From the NCBI RefSeq assembly GCF_000213055.1, contig NZ_CM001165.1, positions 1,302,001-1,366,000 on the forward strand: DNA of 64,000 nucleotides, written 5' to 3'. A program made the translations under genes and the position numbers. Shown here one piece after another: positions 24,023-33,034 of this stretch. The notes under the pieces are model-generated. The model was not told the origin of the DNA. It did no database searches and saw nothing but the letters and a program-made list of their open reading frames with translations. Positions within the stretch are counted from its first letter, which is position 1. Each line of letters starts with the position of its first letter. Source of the stretch: Streptomyces sp. Tu6071. Lineage in GTDB: Bacteria; Actinomycetota; Actinomycetes; Streptomycetales; Streptomycetaceae.

Positions 24023-24964
24023 GTGCGATTCGGTGGTCCGCGCATGCTGCACTCCCCCCAGCTCTCCGCCCTCCCGGTGCCGGTCGCGGTCGCCTCGCCG
24101 GTCGGCGCCGCGTGGGAGCGCCTGGCCGAGGTGTTCCCCGAACTGCGGGTGACCGAGCTGGCGGCGGACGAGCCGGGGCCCACGGGGGGCGACTGGGTGA
24201 GCGCGGCGGGACTCGCCGCCGCGGGCGCCGAGCTGGACGGGTACCTGCGCTGGGACCACGAGCAGATCGAGCGCGACTACGGGCGCACGCCGCGTCCCGA
24301 CGTCGTCGCGAGCTTCGGCTTCCACCGCTACGCGTGGCCCGCCTGCCTGCTCATCACGCTGCCGTGGCTCCTGGTGCGCCGCGTGCCCCGGTACGGCGCG
24401 GGCGACGTGTACTTCGACCGTCCCCGCTACCGCATGACGGTCCGCGCGGTGCCCTTCGCCTGCCTGCCCGACGACCCCGAGGCCGGGCACCCGCTCGCGG
24501 TCGTCGTGCCGGACGAGGACGCGCTGCGCGCCGAGGTGCGGGACGCGGTGGCCGCCCACCTCGGGCCGCTGCTCGACGGGATCGGCCCGCGCATGCGCCG
24601 CCGGGGCCGGGCGCTGTGGGGCATGGTCACGGACGAGATCGTCGAGGGCCTCGCGTACATGGGGGAACTCCTCGGGGACCAGGCGCGCACGGCCGCCGAG
24701 CTGGAGGCGCTGCTGCCCGGCACGATCAAGCCGTACGTGGGCACGCCGGGCTTCCGCGAGCTGACCGGGCCCGACGGCGAGAGGCTGCCGACCAGGGACC
24801 GTGTGAGCTGCTGCCTGTCGTACACGCTGGGGGCCGAGGAGATCTGCGGGACGTGCCCCCGCCTGTGCGACAGCGAGCGCGTCGCCCGTCTCAGCGCCGA
24901 ACGCGTCGCCGCCGAAGGGGCCGGCGGCGGGGCCGCTCGGGCGGAAGAGGCCGCGGCGGCCTGA
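24023..24964 (+). CDS. FhuF-like ferric siderophore reductase, [2Fe-2S]
   Basis: 313 aa. The C-terminus carries the FhuF cluster signature CC-x10-C-x2-C (CCLSYTLGAEEICGTCPRLC), which binds an unusual [2Fe-2S] centre used to reduce and release iron from siderophores in the cytoplasm. The middle part (residues 100-200) has the family's FGFHRYAWPACL and WGMVTDEIVEGLAY. The start is either GTG 24023 or ATG 24044; neither has a strong SD. An iron box immediately upstream supports the role. Confidence 0.87.
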   Translation: MRFGGPRMLHSPQLSALPVPVAVASPVGAAWERLAEVFPELRVTELAADEPGPTGGDWVSAAGLAAAGAELDGYLRWDHEQIERDYGRTPRPDVVASFGFHRYAWPACLLITLPWLLVRRVPRYGAGDVYFDRPRYRMTVRAVPFACLPDDPEAGHPLAVVVPDEDALRAEVRDAVAAHLGPLLDGIGPRMRRRGRALWGMVTDEIVEGLAYMGELLGDQARTAAELEALLPGTIKPYVGTPGFRELTGPDGERLPTRDRVSCCLSYTLGAEEICGTCPRLCDSERVARLSAERVAAEGAGGGAARAEEAAAA

Positions 24965-25394
24965 GTACGGGTCAGCCCCCGGGGCCCCGTGTCCGCGCCT
25001 TTCACCCGCCCCGTTCGCGCCCCGTCGCATTCGCATCGACGCGGCGCGCCCCCGTCACCTCCTCGCGCCTCGGCCGGTTACCCACTCAAGACCGGCTTCA
25101 CACCAGCGATTTCCGGCCTCGCTCCACCTCTCCCGTCCCTTCCGGAACACGGCAATCAGGACGGACATCGCGGCCCCGCGTTCCCACATGCAACCATTTC
25201 ACGCCCGCTCACCCTTACGAGTATTCTGTCTCGCACGGAACTCCCTGTCTTCGCGCAAGAGTTCGAGCAGGTCGACGCTATCCGGTGCCCGGTACCCCCC
25301 ATTGGCGTCCAGTTGCCCGGAAACCACCTGACGGCCCTTCGGCATGCGCCACGATGGCGCCCGAAAGGCCCTACCGACGCAAGGGACCCCCCTG
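24965..25394. other. 430-bp gene-free stretch of lower GC
   Basis: Between the FhuF-like gene and the DUF2637 gene. It is noticeably less GC-rich, with tracts such as CTTACGAGTATTCTGTCTC (about 25215-25233). I see no ORF with an SD, no cloverleaf and no strong hairpin. It probably holds the promoter and leader of the DUF2637 gene. Confidence 0.4.
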
Positions 25395-26465
25395 ATGAGA
25401 ATGACCGACATATCGCTGGACTGGCTCGTACCCGGCGCCGTACTGCTCCTGGGCATGCTGGCGGCGGTTGCGGTGCTCACCCGCGGCAGGCGGGCCGGGG
25501 CGAAGGCGGCGGCGGCCGAGGACTCCTGGGAACGCAGCGAGGAGCGCCGCCGCCGCAAGGAAGCGGTCTACGGCAGCGCCTCCTACGTCCTCCTCTTCTG
25601 CTGCGCGGCCGTCGCGGCGGCGCTCTCCTTCCACGGCCTGGTCGGCTTCGGCCGCCAGAACCTCAACCTCTCCGGGGGCTGGGAGTACCTGGTGCCCTTC
25701 GGCCTGGACGGGGCGGCGATGTTCTGCTCCGTCCTCGCCGTGCGCGAGGCGAGCCACGGCGACGCGGCGCTCGGTTCGCGACTGCTCGTGTGGACCTTCG
25801 CGGGCGCGGCGGCCTGGTTCAACTGGGTGCACGCGCCGCGCGGCACCGGTCACGCGGGTGCCCCGCAGTTCTTCTCCGGAATGTCGCTCTCGGCCGCCGT
25901 GCTCTTCGACCGCGCCCTCAAGCAGACCCGCCGCGCGGCGCTGCGCGAGCAGGGCCTGGTGCCGAGGCCGCTGCCGCAGATCCGCATCGTGCGCTGGCTG
26001 CGCGCCCCGCGCGAGACCTTCGGCGCCTGGTCGCTCATGCTGCTGGAGAACGTGCGCAGCCTGGACGAGGCCGTCGAAGAGGTACGGGACGACAAGCGCC
26101 AGAAGCAGGTGGGCCGTCAGCGCGACCGCGAGCAGGCGCGCCTGAAGAAGGCTCAGCTCAAGGCGATCAGCCGCAGCACGCGTGGCTGGGGCGGGCGCGG
26201 GGGCGGCCGGCAGGTCGACGTGCAGCAGGCCATGGCCGGTCTGGGACAGGTCGACTCGGACCCCGCCATACCGGAAAGCGAGCAGTTGCCTTCCGGGCGG
26301 CCCTCCTTGCAGGCCCTCACCACGAAGACTGACGCGGCGTCCTCTCCGGAGGAGCCTGCCAAAGGAGCCGTTGTCGACCTGACGGCCGAGGACGACACCC
26401 AGGCCCTGCCCCGGCTCGACAACCTGGAGCGCAAGCTGAAGGAGATGGAGCGGCAGTTCGGCTGA
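25395..26465 (+). CDS. DUF2637 membrane protein
   Basis: 356 aa. Four hydrophobic segments in the N-terminal half (about residues 10-28, 58-85, 97-118, 125-145) match the DUF2637 family of actinobacterial membrane proteins, some of which occur on conjugative elements next to spread genes. The C-terminal half is soluble and charged (KRQKQVGRQRDREQARLKKA), then disordered, ending in a short coiled-coil (LDNLERKLKEMERQ). The start is ATG 25395 with AAGGGA upstream; ATG 25401 is possible. No conjugation genes are nearby, so a mobile-element origin is not supported here. Confidence 0.75.
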   Translation: MRMTDISLDWLVPGAVLLLGMLAAVAVLTRGRRAGAKAAAAEDSWERSEERRRRKEAVYGSASYVLLFCCAAVAAALSFHGLVGFGRQNLNLSGGWEYLVPFGLDGAAMFCSVLAVREASHGDAALGSRLLVWTFAGAAAWFNWVHAPRGTGHAGAPQFFSGMSLSAAVLFDRALKQTRRAALREQGLVPRPLPQIRIVRWLRAPRETFGAWSLMLLENVRSLDEAVEEVRDDKRQKQVGRQRDREQARLKKAQLKAISRSTRGWGGRGGGRQVDVQQAMAGLGQVDSDPAIPESEQLPSGRPSLQALTTKTDAASSPEEPAKGAVVDLTAEDDTQALPRLDNLERKLKEMERQFG

Positions 26466-26490
26466 GCCGGCACCGCGGCACAGATCTCCT

Positions 26491-26533
26491 CGCGGGGCGG
26501 CCCGCACCCTCCCCGGGTGCGGGCCGCCCCGCG
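26491..26533. terminator. Very strong bidirectional hairpin, 19-bp perfect stem
   Basis: The arm 26491-26509 and its exact reverse complement 26515-26533 enclose the 5-nt loop TCCCC. It sits 25 bp after the DUF2637 stop and 53 bp before the stop of the convergent ATPase gene, so it can end both transcripts. Confidence 0.9.
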
Positions 26534-26586
26534 TCGTACACCCCTGGCCGGGCCCCGCGCCGCAAGGCCCGCCCCGGCCGACCCGG

Positions 26587-27066
26587 CTAACCGGGCCCCG
26601 CCGCCCCCGTCTCCAGCTCGAACCACACCGCCTTGCCCGCGCCCACCGCCCTGACCCCCCACGCGTCCGCGAGGCTCTGCACGAGGCCAAGACCGCGACC
26701 GCCCGTGTGCTCCTCCGGGACGGCGGTACCGGCCCGGGGCACCCCCTTGGCCCGGTCGCGCACCTCGACGCGGAGCCGGCCGCGCCGGACGACGGCCGTG
26801 AGGACGGCGTCGTCGGCGGTGTGCACGAGGGCGTTGGTGACGAGTTCGCTCGTGAGCAGCTCGGCGGTGTCGGCGCAGGACGCCTCCTGGCCGTGCCGGT
26901 CGAGGAGTTCACGCAGCGCGTGCCGCGCCTCGCCGACCGCGCGCAGATCGGCGCGGGCGAGCTTTCTCGTGAGCCGGTGCCCGCGCGGCGGGCGGCGCGG
27001 GAGCACCCGCCGGGCACTCGCCCCCCGTCCGAGCGGGCCGCGCCGTTCGGTCCTGTGCCCGTCCAT
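26587..27066 (-). CDS. HATPase_c_2 anti-sigma-like serine/threonine kinase
   Basis: 159 aa. GHKL ATP-binding fold of the RsbW/SpoIIAB type: N box ELVTNALVHT, G1 box VRDRAKGVP, G2 box GGRGLGLVQSLAD. Such small stand-alone ATPases in Streptomyces bind sigma factors or anti-anti-sigma proteins and phosphorylate the latter. No partner antagonist gene adjoins it; its target is unknown. Confidence 0.87.
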   Translation of the reverse strand: MDGHRTERRGPLGRGASARRVLPRRPPRGHRLTRKLARADLRAVGEARHALRELLDRHGQEASCADTAELLTSELVTNALVHTADDAVLTAVVRRGRLRVEVRDRAKGVPRAGTAVPEEHTGGRGLGLVQSLADAWGVRAVGAGKAVWFELETGAAGPG

Positions 27067-27367
27067 CTACCGCTCCACCCCCGTGACGGACCACTCCGCC
27101 GGTCGGCCCCGCCCCGGCACGCTTCCGGGCACGGGGTCTGCGAACACCACCTCGACGACGCTGTCGACTCTCGTCACATGTCTTCATGTCACGAACGTGT
27201 ATACGAGGACCATGCCCGCTTAGTCCGTACCTGACGCCTCCTCGGCGTGCCCACGACGAAACCCTGACGCACACGGCCGAAACCGCGCGCCGGGCGCAGG
27301 GGGCCGCCCCGCGCGGGAGCGTGCGCGGGGCGGCGGGAGCGCGCGGTCGGACCGGGCGGCGGAGGGC
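27067..27367. other. Gene-free spacer between poxB and the ATPase gene
   Basis: 301 bp. It contains the inverted repeat ACATG-TCTT-CATGT (27176-27189) in an AT-richer pocket with TATACA on the minus strand, plausibly promoter and operator for the ATPase gene. The rest, toward the poxB stop, is very GC-rich without a clear stem. Confidence 0.4.
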
Positions 27368-29113
27368 TCAGGGGCGGGGCACGTTGCGGAGGTTGGAGCG
27401 GGCCATCTGGAGCATGCGGCCGACGCCGCCGTCGAGGACGACCTTGCTCGCCGAGAGCGCGAAGCCCGTGACCATGTCGGCGCTGATCTTCGGCGGGATC
27501 GAGAGCGCGTTGGGGTCGGTCACGACGTCGACGAGGGCCGGGCCCTTGTGCGCGAAGGCGTCGCGCAGGGCGCTCTCCAACTGCTTGGGCTTCTCGACCC
27601 GTACCCCGTAGGCACCGGCCGCGCGGGCGACGGCGGCGAAGTCCGGGTTCTTGTTGGTCGTCCCGAAGGACGGCAGCCCGCCCACCATCATCTCCAGCTC
27701 GACCATCCCGAGCGACGAATTGTTGAAGAGGACGACCTTCACCGGGAGGTCGTACTGCACGAGGGTGAGGAAGTCGCCCATGAGCATCGAGAAACCACCG
27801 TCCCCCGACATCGAGACGACCTGCCGGTTCCGGTCGGTGAACTGCGCGCCGATCGCCTGCGGCAGCGCGTTGGCCATCGAGCCGTGCCGGAAGGAGCCGA
27901 TGATGCGGCGGTGGCCGTTGGGGGTGATGTACCGCGCCGCCCACACGTTGCACATGCCCGTGTCGACCGTGAAGACGGCGTCCTCGGCGGCGATCTCGTC
28001 GAGGACGGAGGCGACGTACTCGGGGTGGATCGGGGTGTGCTTCTCGACCTTGCGCGTGTACGCCTTGACGACGCCTTCGAGCGCGTCGGCGTGCTTCTTG
28101 AGCATCTTGTCGAGGAAGCGGCGGTTCTCCTTCGGCTTGACGCGCGGCAGCAGGCAGCGCAGCGTCTCGCGCACGTCGCCCCACACCGCGAGGTCGAGCT
28201 TGCAGCGGCGCCCGAGGTGCTCGGGGCGGATGTCGACCTGGACGATCTTGACGTCCTTGTCGGGCAGGAAGGGCGTGTACGGGAAGTCCGTGCCGAGCAG
28301 GATCAGCAAGTCGCACTCGTTGGTCGCCTCGTAGCAGGCCCCGTAGCCGAGCAGCCCGCTCATGCCGACGTCGTACGGGTTGTCGTACTGGATGTACTCC
28401 TTGCCGCGCAGCGCGTGCCCGACCGGGGCCTTGATCTTCTCCGCGAGTTCCATGACCTCGGGGTGCGCGCCCGCCGTCCCTGCGCCGCAGAAGAGCGTGA
28501 CCCGGTTCGCGCCGTCGATGAGCGCGGCGAGCTTCTCGATCTCGTCGTCGCCGGGGCGCACCGTGGGCTGCTCGGTGATCATCGCCTGCTCCGTGGCCCG
28601 CTCGGGCGCGTCGTGCGAGGCGACATCGCCCGGGAGGGTGACGACGCCGACGCCGCCCTGACCGACCGCGTGCTGGATCGCGCTCTGGAGGACGCGCGGC
28701 ATCTGCGCCGCGTTGGAGATCATCTCGCTGTAGTGGCTGCACTCCGTGAAAAGGCGCTCCGGGTGGGTCTCCTGGAAGTAGCCGAGACCGATCTCGCTGG
28801 AGGGGATGTGCGAGGCGAGGGCGAGCACGGGCGCCATGGAGCGGTGGGCGTCGTACAGCCCGTTGATGAGGTGCAGGTTGCCGGGGCCGCACGAGCCCGC
28901 GCAGGCGGCGAGCCTGCCGGTGATCTGGGCCTCGGCGCCGGCGGCGAAGGCGGCGGTCTCCTCGTGGCGGACGTGGATCCAGTCGATCGCGGAATTGCGG
29001 CGGATCGCGTCGACCACGGGGTTGAGGCTGTCCCCGACCACGCCGTACAGCCGCTGGACGCCCGCGCGGACGAGGACGTCGACGAACTGCTCGGCTACGT
29101 TCTGCTTGGCCAT
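27368..29113 (-). CDS. poxB: Pyruvate:quinone oxidoreductase (pyruvate dehydrogenase, PoxB type)
   Basis: 581-aa thiamine-diphosphate flavoenzyme that decarboxylates pyruvate to acetate and passes electrons to the quinone pool at the membrane. The N-terminal PYR domain has RLYGVVGDSLNPVVDAIRR and the catalytic Glu in RHEETAAFAAGA. The C-terminal PP domain has the ThDP/Mg motif GDGGFSMLMGDFLTLVQYDL then FNNSSLGM. Length matches PoxB. Acetolactate synthase is less likely given the N-terminal GDSLNP signature. Monocistronic. Confidence 0.9.
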   Translation of the reverse strand: MAKQNVAEQFVDVLVRAGVQRLYGVVGDSLNPVVDAIRRNSAIDWIHVRHEETAAFAAGAEAQITGRLAACAGSCGPGNLHLINGLYDAHRSMAPVLALASHIPSSEIGLGYFQETHPERLFTECSHYSEMISNAAQMPRVLQSAIQHAVGQGGVGVVTLPGDVASHDAPERATEQAMITEQPTVRPGDDEIEKLAALIDGANRVTLFCGAGTAGAHPEVMELAEKIKAPVGHALRGKEYIQYDNPYDVGMSGLLGYGACYEATNECDLLILLGTDFPYTPFLPDKDVKIVQVDIRPEHLGRRCKLDLAVWGDVRETLRCLLPRVKPKENRRFLDKMLKKHADALEGVVKAYTRKVEKHTPIHPEYVASVLDEIAAEDAVFTVDTGMCNVWAARYITPNGHRRIIGSFRHGSMANALPQAIGAQFTDRNRQVVSMSGDGGFSMLMGDFLTLVQYDLPVKVVLFNNSSLGMVELEMMVGGLPSFGTTNKNPDFAAVARAAGAYGVRVEKPKQLESALRDAFAHKGPALVDVVTDPNALSIPPKISADMVTGFALSASKVVLDGGVGRMLQMARSNLRNVPRP

Positions 29114-29198
29114 GGCACTCGCACCCCTTCTGTGCTCCGTGGGTCCATGAAGTCACAGTGACCGCGATCGTGCCCGGCAAACTCGGGGGTGTCGGGGC

Positions 29199-31601
29199 TC
29201 ACCTCTCCCAGACGGCGGCAAGGGTGCGGTCGTCCGCGTACCCCTTGACCCGCGTCTGGCTCGTGGCCAGGAAGGCGGCGAGCCCGGGGGGTTCGGGAGC
29301 GGACCACTCCTCGGCGAGGCGGCTCGCGAGCGGCGGGCTGCCGCGCAGCGGCTCGGCGAGCCCTGTGCCGCACAGCAGCAGCACATCGCCCGATCGGGCG
29401 ATGGAGGCGTGGAAGCGGAAGGGTTCGCGGCGGGGTTCCTCCACGGGGGCGTACGGGCTCGGGGGCCGCCCGATGCCGGGATCGAGGGTGCGCGCCCCGG
29501 CCTCGGGCCCGGAACGGGGCTGCCCGTCGGTGGGGACCTCGGGTTCGATGTCGCGCAGTTCCCCGCCGCGCAGCCGGAAGAGCCCGCCCTCGCCCGCGCC
29601 GAAGAAGACGCGGGTGCGGCACTGGGCGTCGGTGGGCAGGAGGAGGCAGCGCAGGCTCGCGGTGTACTCCTCGGGCGCGAGCCCGCGTTCGGCCGCCGCG
29701 GCGCGCAGGCGGCCGAGCGTGCGGTCGGTGAGGCGGTGCAGGCCGGACTTGAGATCGCCGCGGCGGGCGGCGCGGATGTCGTCGGCGAGGCGGCGGTGGC
29801 TGCGGCCCACGGCGGCGGCGATCGACCGCACGGCCTCGGTCGCGGCCCGGTGCGCCTCGGGACAGGCCCGCGCGCCGGTCGCCGTCGCGACGAGCACGAT
29901 CCCGTCCTCCCCCGCCCCGAACCGCACCACGAGCAGCGCGTCCCTGCGCGCCTCCCCGCGATACCGCGCCGAGTCCCCCCGCTGCGAGACGGCCCGCAAG
30001 GTGCTCCCCCCGAACCGCCCCCCTTCGAGCACGGTGTCGGGCACGTACGCGTCGAGCGCCCCGGGGTCGCTCTCGGCGAGGGCGGTGGGCTCGGCCTCGT
30101 AGGTGGGAGGCCGGTCGCCGACGTAGGAGACGGGGGGCGCGACGGGTGGCCCCGATGCCTCCGGGGAGGTCTCCCCCGGTCCGGGCCGCGCGGATTCGCC
30201 CGGGGAGGCGGACCGCTGGGCGCGGGGGGACGGGGCCGTCGGGGACGGCGGGGGTACGGGGGCGGGGGACGACGCGGCCGGGGACGGCGGGGGTACGGGG
30301 GCCTGGGACGGTGCGGTCGGGCTCGCCGTCGACTCGGCACCGGTCCCCGGCCACGCCGGACCACCGGGAGGGAGGCCGGGGACGGGGCGGGGCGGCAGGG
30401 GCGGCACGGGAGCGGTCGCCGCGTTGTCGGTGCGCGGCGGGGCGCCCTGCCAGGGGGCGGGGCCGCCAGGTGGGGAGGGCGGCTGGTCCGGGGTCCCCTG
30501 GGCGGTGGGGGCGGGGTCCGCATCGGCGCGCTGCGGCGGGGACGGGGGAAGCGCGTGTCGCGGGACGCGGGGCGGCGGGGCGGGCTCGTCCCGTACAGGC
30601 GCGGGCGGCGACGGCTCGCTCGGCAGGGGCGCGGGCGGCGCCCACTCACCCCGTGCGGGCTCGGGCGGCGTCCACTCGCTCCGTACGGGCTCCGGCTCGT
30701 CCCGTGCGGTCGTGGTGGCGTCCGACGTGCCGCGCGCGAACGCGCCCCGCACCGGGCCGAAGCCCTCCGGCTCGTCCGGCTCGGGCGGGGCCTCGGGGGC
30801 CGTCCCTTCCGCCGTCGTTCCTGTCTCGTGCGCCACGGGTCCTTGCGGGCCACCGCGCCCGGCCCCGGACGGCGCCGTCTCGTCCCGTGCCGATTCCCCT
30901 GCGGGTTCGCCCCGCTTCTCCGTCCCGGCGGGCCCGGGTCCGCCGGGTGCGCTCTCCTCGGCCCGCGGTTCGGCCTCGGGGGTTCCCGTGCCGTCCACCG
31001 GGGGTCCCGGCCTGCGGCGGGGGGCGACGCCGGTCCACTCGGCCGGGAGGGGTGGCGGCGGGGTCTCCCCCGGGCTCCGCTCCGGCGAGGTGCCGAACCA
31101 GCCGTTGAAGCCGTCCGGTGTCGCGGGTGGGCGGCGCGGGGGGCGTTGCGGGAGCGGCGGGCTGTCCGCCGTCCCGGCGGCGCGGGGCCGCTGCGGAAGG
31201 GGCGGATTCCCCTCCGCCTCGCGCGGGAGGGGCCGTTGCGGGAGGGGCGGGTTGTCCCCCGTCTCCTGGGGACGCGGCCCCTCGTCCTCCGCGTCGGCGG
31301 GGAGCGGCCGGGCGCCGGGCACGTAGGGGCGGCCCAGGCGTTCGGCGACGGGCCAGGGGGCGGCCGGCTCGGGGGGCGCGGGGGCGGAGGAACGCGGGGA
31401 GGCAGGTGGTGGTCCGGGGGTCCAGGGGGGTGGCGAGTCAGCGCGGTCGACCGGCTCCTGCGGCGGCTTCACCGTGTGGACCGCCGAGGCGAAGCGGTCG
31501 TCCAGTGTGTCGGCCGCGCGGTCCGGGCCCGTGTCGGGCGCCGACTCCTCGTACAGCTGATCCCACCAGTCGTCGTCGCGCGCGTCCCCCTGTTGGCTCA
31601 T
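29199..31601 (-). CDS. Large Pro-rich protein with C-terminal PP2C-like domain
   Basis: 800 aa. Residues 1 to about 510 are disordered Pro/Glu/Ala/Gly-rich sequence with degenerate repeats such as PPLPQRPLPRE. The last 290 residues resemble a PP2C-type Ser/Thr phosphatase (SQRGDSARYRGEARRDALLV, VVRFGAGEDGIVLVATATGA, SIARSGDVLLLCGTGLAEPL). Not all PP2C metal-binding Asp residues are obvious, so activity is uncertain. I prefer ATG 31601 over GTG 31616. The upstream neighbour is a divergent HTH regulator. Confidence 0.72.
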   Translation of the reverse strand: MSQQGDARDDDWWDQLYEESAPDTGPDRAADTLDDRFASAVHTVKPPQEPVDRADSPPPWTPGPPPASPRSSAPAPPEPAAPWPVAERLGRPYVPGARPLPADAEDEGPRPQETGDNPPLPQRPLPREAEGNPPLPQRPRAAGTADSPPLPQRPPRRPPATPDGFNGWFGTSPERSPGETPPPPLPAEWTGVAPRRRPGPPVDGTGTPEAEPRAEESAPGGPGPAGTEKRGEPAGESARDETAPSGAGRGGPQGPVAHETGTTAEGTAPEAPPEPDEPEGFGPVRGAFARGTSDATTTARDEPEPVRSEWTPPEPARGEWAPPAPLPSEPSPPAPVRDEPAPPPRVPRHALPPSPPQRADADPAPTAQGTPDQPPSPPGGPAPWQGAPPRTDNAATAPVPPLPPRPVPGLPPGGPAWPGTGAESTASPTAPSQAPVPPPSPAASSPAPVPPPSPTAPSPRAQRSASPGESARPGPGETSPEASGPPVAPPVSYVGDRPPTYEAEPTALAESDPGALDAYVPDTVLEGGRFGGSTLRAVSQRGDSARYRGEARRDALLVVRFGAGEDGIVLVATATGARACPEAHRAATEAVRSIAAAVGRSHRRLADDIRAARRGDLKSGLHRLTDRTLGRLRAAAAERGLAPEEYTASLRCLLLPTDAQCRTRVFFGAGEGGLFRLRGGELRDIEPEVPTDGQPRSGPEAGARTLDPGIGRPPSPYAPVEEPRREPFRFHASIARSGDVLLLCGTGLAEPLRGSPPLASRLAEEWSAPEPPGLAAFLATSQTRVKGYADDRTLAAVWER

Positions 31602-31985
31602 GCCCTTATTGTCCACCGCGAAGGCGGTACGAAAACGGGGCGAGGAGAGATTACCGGCCAGTCCGGAGGGAATCGCGCCTGCCGGGCGGCCCTACCCCCC
31701 ACGGGAGGACCGCCCGGCGACGCGGGTGACGTTCCGGGCCCTGACGGGGGCGCCGCCACGGCCGTACCACGCCGTGACGGCGCGGAGTCACCCGGAGAAG
31801 TCCGGCCGCGGAAGAGGCTGCGACGCGCACCCCCCACGGATGCCCGGTCGCCGACCTTTGGCCAAGACACGGTCACTGTGTCAGATCCGGCGCGGGGGGA
31901 CGATGATAGGAACTGGCGGGTTTACGCCGTGGCCGGTTTCCGCCAGAAGTCTGTGTGTGCCACGGCCGGGGAGGGGAAGCGGAAA
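31602..31985. other. Divergent intergenic region with an inverted repeat
   Basis: 384 bp between the PP2C-like gene and the TrmB/LuxR-like gene. It holds GACAC-N7-GTGTC at 31866-31882, about 105 bp before the regulator start, a candidate operator. No ORF accepted. Confidence 0.4.
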
Positions 31986-32969
31986 ATGCTGGGCGCGATC
32001 GGACTGGACGAGCCGCACGAGGCGGCGTACCGGGCACTCGTGGCGGAGGGCGCGGCCGAACTCGGCGCCCTCGCGCGGCGGCTCGGGCGGGGCGAGGGGG
32101 AGACACGGGCCGCGCTGCACGCCCTGGAGCTGCACGGGCTCGCGGCGCGTTCCTCGGCGGGCCCCGGCCGCTGGGTCGCGGCGCCGCCGGGCGTCGCGCT
32201 GGGCGCGTTGCTCACGCAGCGGCGCCACGAGCTGGACCAGGCGGAGCTCGCGGCGGCCCTGCTCGCCGAGGAGTACCGGGCGGGCGGCGAACGCACGCCC
32301 GCGCACGACCTGCTGGAGGTGGTGACCGGGACGACCGCCATCGCGCAGCGCTTCATCCAGCTCCAGCTGGGCGCCAAGGAGTCGGTGCGGGCACTCGTCA
32401 CCGGGGCGCCCGTGGCCGTGTCGGGGATGGAGAACGACGCGGAGGAGGAGGTGGTGGGGCGGGGGGTCGCCTACCGCGTGGTGATCGAGCGCGAGGTGCT
32501 GCACCAGCCCTCGGGGCTCGTCGAACTGTCGGCCGCGCTGGGGCGCGAGGAGCGGGTACGGGTCGTGGACGAGGTGCCGACGAAGCTCGTCCTCGCCGAC
32601 GACACGCTCGCGATGGTGCCGCTCACCTCGCGCGGCCCGGAGCCCGCCGCGCTCGTCGTGCACGCGAGCGGACTGCTCGACGCCCTGAGCGGGCTCTTCG
32701 AGTCGGTGTGGCGCGAGGCGCTGCCTTTGCGGCTCGGGGCCTCCGCCGGGGAGTTCGACGAGGGCGGGGAACCGGCTCCGGACCGCACGGACCTGGAGGT
32801 GCTCTCCCTGCTGCTGGCCGGGATGACGGACGCGAGCGTGGCGAAACAGCTCGATCTCGGCCTGCGGACGGTGCAGCGGAGGGTGAAGGGGCTGATGGAG
32901 CTGACGGGGTCGACGACGCGCTTGCAGTTGGGGTGGCATGCGTACGAGAGGGGATGGGTGGCGCGGTGA
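31986..32969 (+). CDS. TrmB/LuxR-like HTH transcriptional regulator
   Basis: 327 aa. The N-terminal winged HTH (EPHEAAYRALVAEGAAELGA, LARRLGRGEGETRAALHALE) resembles TrmB-type domains. A ligand-binding-like middle region follows. The C-terminal LuxR-type HTH is VLSLLLAGMTDASVAKQLDL and GLRTVQRRVKGLMELTGSTT. This layout is widespread in Streptomyces as orphan regulators. The ATG at 31986 follows GGGGAGGGG. Target unknown. Confidence 0.85.
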   Translation: MLGAIGLDEPHEAAYRALVAEGAAELGALARRLGRGEGETRAALHALELHGLAARSSAGPGRWVAAPPGVALGALLTQRRHELDQAELAAALLAEEYRAGGERTPAHDLLEVVTGTTAIAQRFIQLQLGAKESVRALVTGAPVAVSGMENDAEEEVVGRGVAYRVVIEREVLHQPSGLVELSAALGREERVRVVDEVPTKLVLADDTLAMVPLTSRGPEPAALVVHASGLLDALSGLFESVWREALPLRLGASAGEFDEGGEPAPDRTDLEVLSLLLAGMTDASVAKQLDLGLRTVQRRVKGLMELTGSTTRLQLGWHAYERGWVAR

Positions 32970-33012
32970 GGGCCGTGCCGGGGCCCCGTCGCGGGGCTCT
33001 GCCCCGGGCCCC

Positions 33013-33034
33013 GCTCCTCAAGCGCCGGAGGAGC
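33013..33034. repeat. Streptomyces-type dispersed 3'-end palindromic repeat
   Basis: GCTCCTC-AAGCGCCG-GAGGAGC, preceded by GGGGCTCTGCCCCGGGCCCC. This CTCCTCAA(A/G)CGCCGGAG(G)-type element recurs at gene ends across Streptomyces genomes, from my knowledge of them. Here it encodes the last residues (KSSSSGA) and stop codon of the NACHT gene and may also act as a terminator for the convergent regulator. Confidence 0.75.

Noticed and set aside
24965..25394. Possible tRNA or att site in the lower-GC spacer
   Set aside because: No cloverleaf, anticodon arm or CCA end, and no integrase or direct repeats flanking it.
25395..26465. Integrative conjugative element suggested by the DUF2637 protein
   Set aside because: No FtsK/TraB-like translocase, integrase, replication gene or att repeats nearby; DUF2637 genes also occur as ordinary chromosomal genes.
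29409..31985. An apparent 850-residue N-terminal extension of the TrmB/LuxR-like regulator
   Set aside because: The frame is open only because it runs antisense to the PP2C-like gene; the domain and the SD place the start at 31986.
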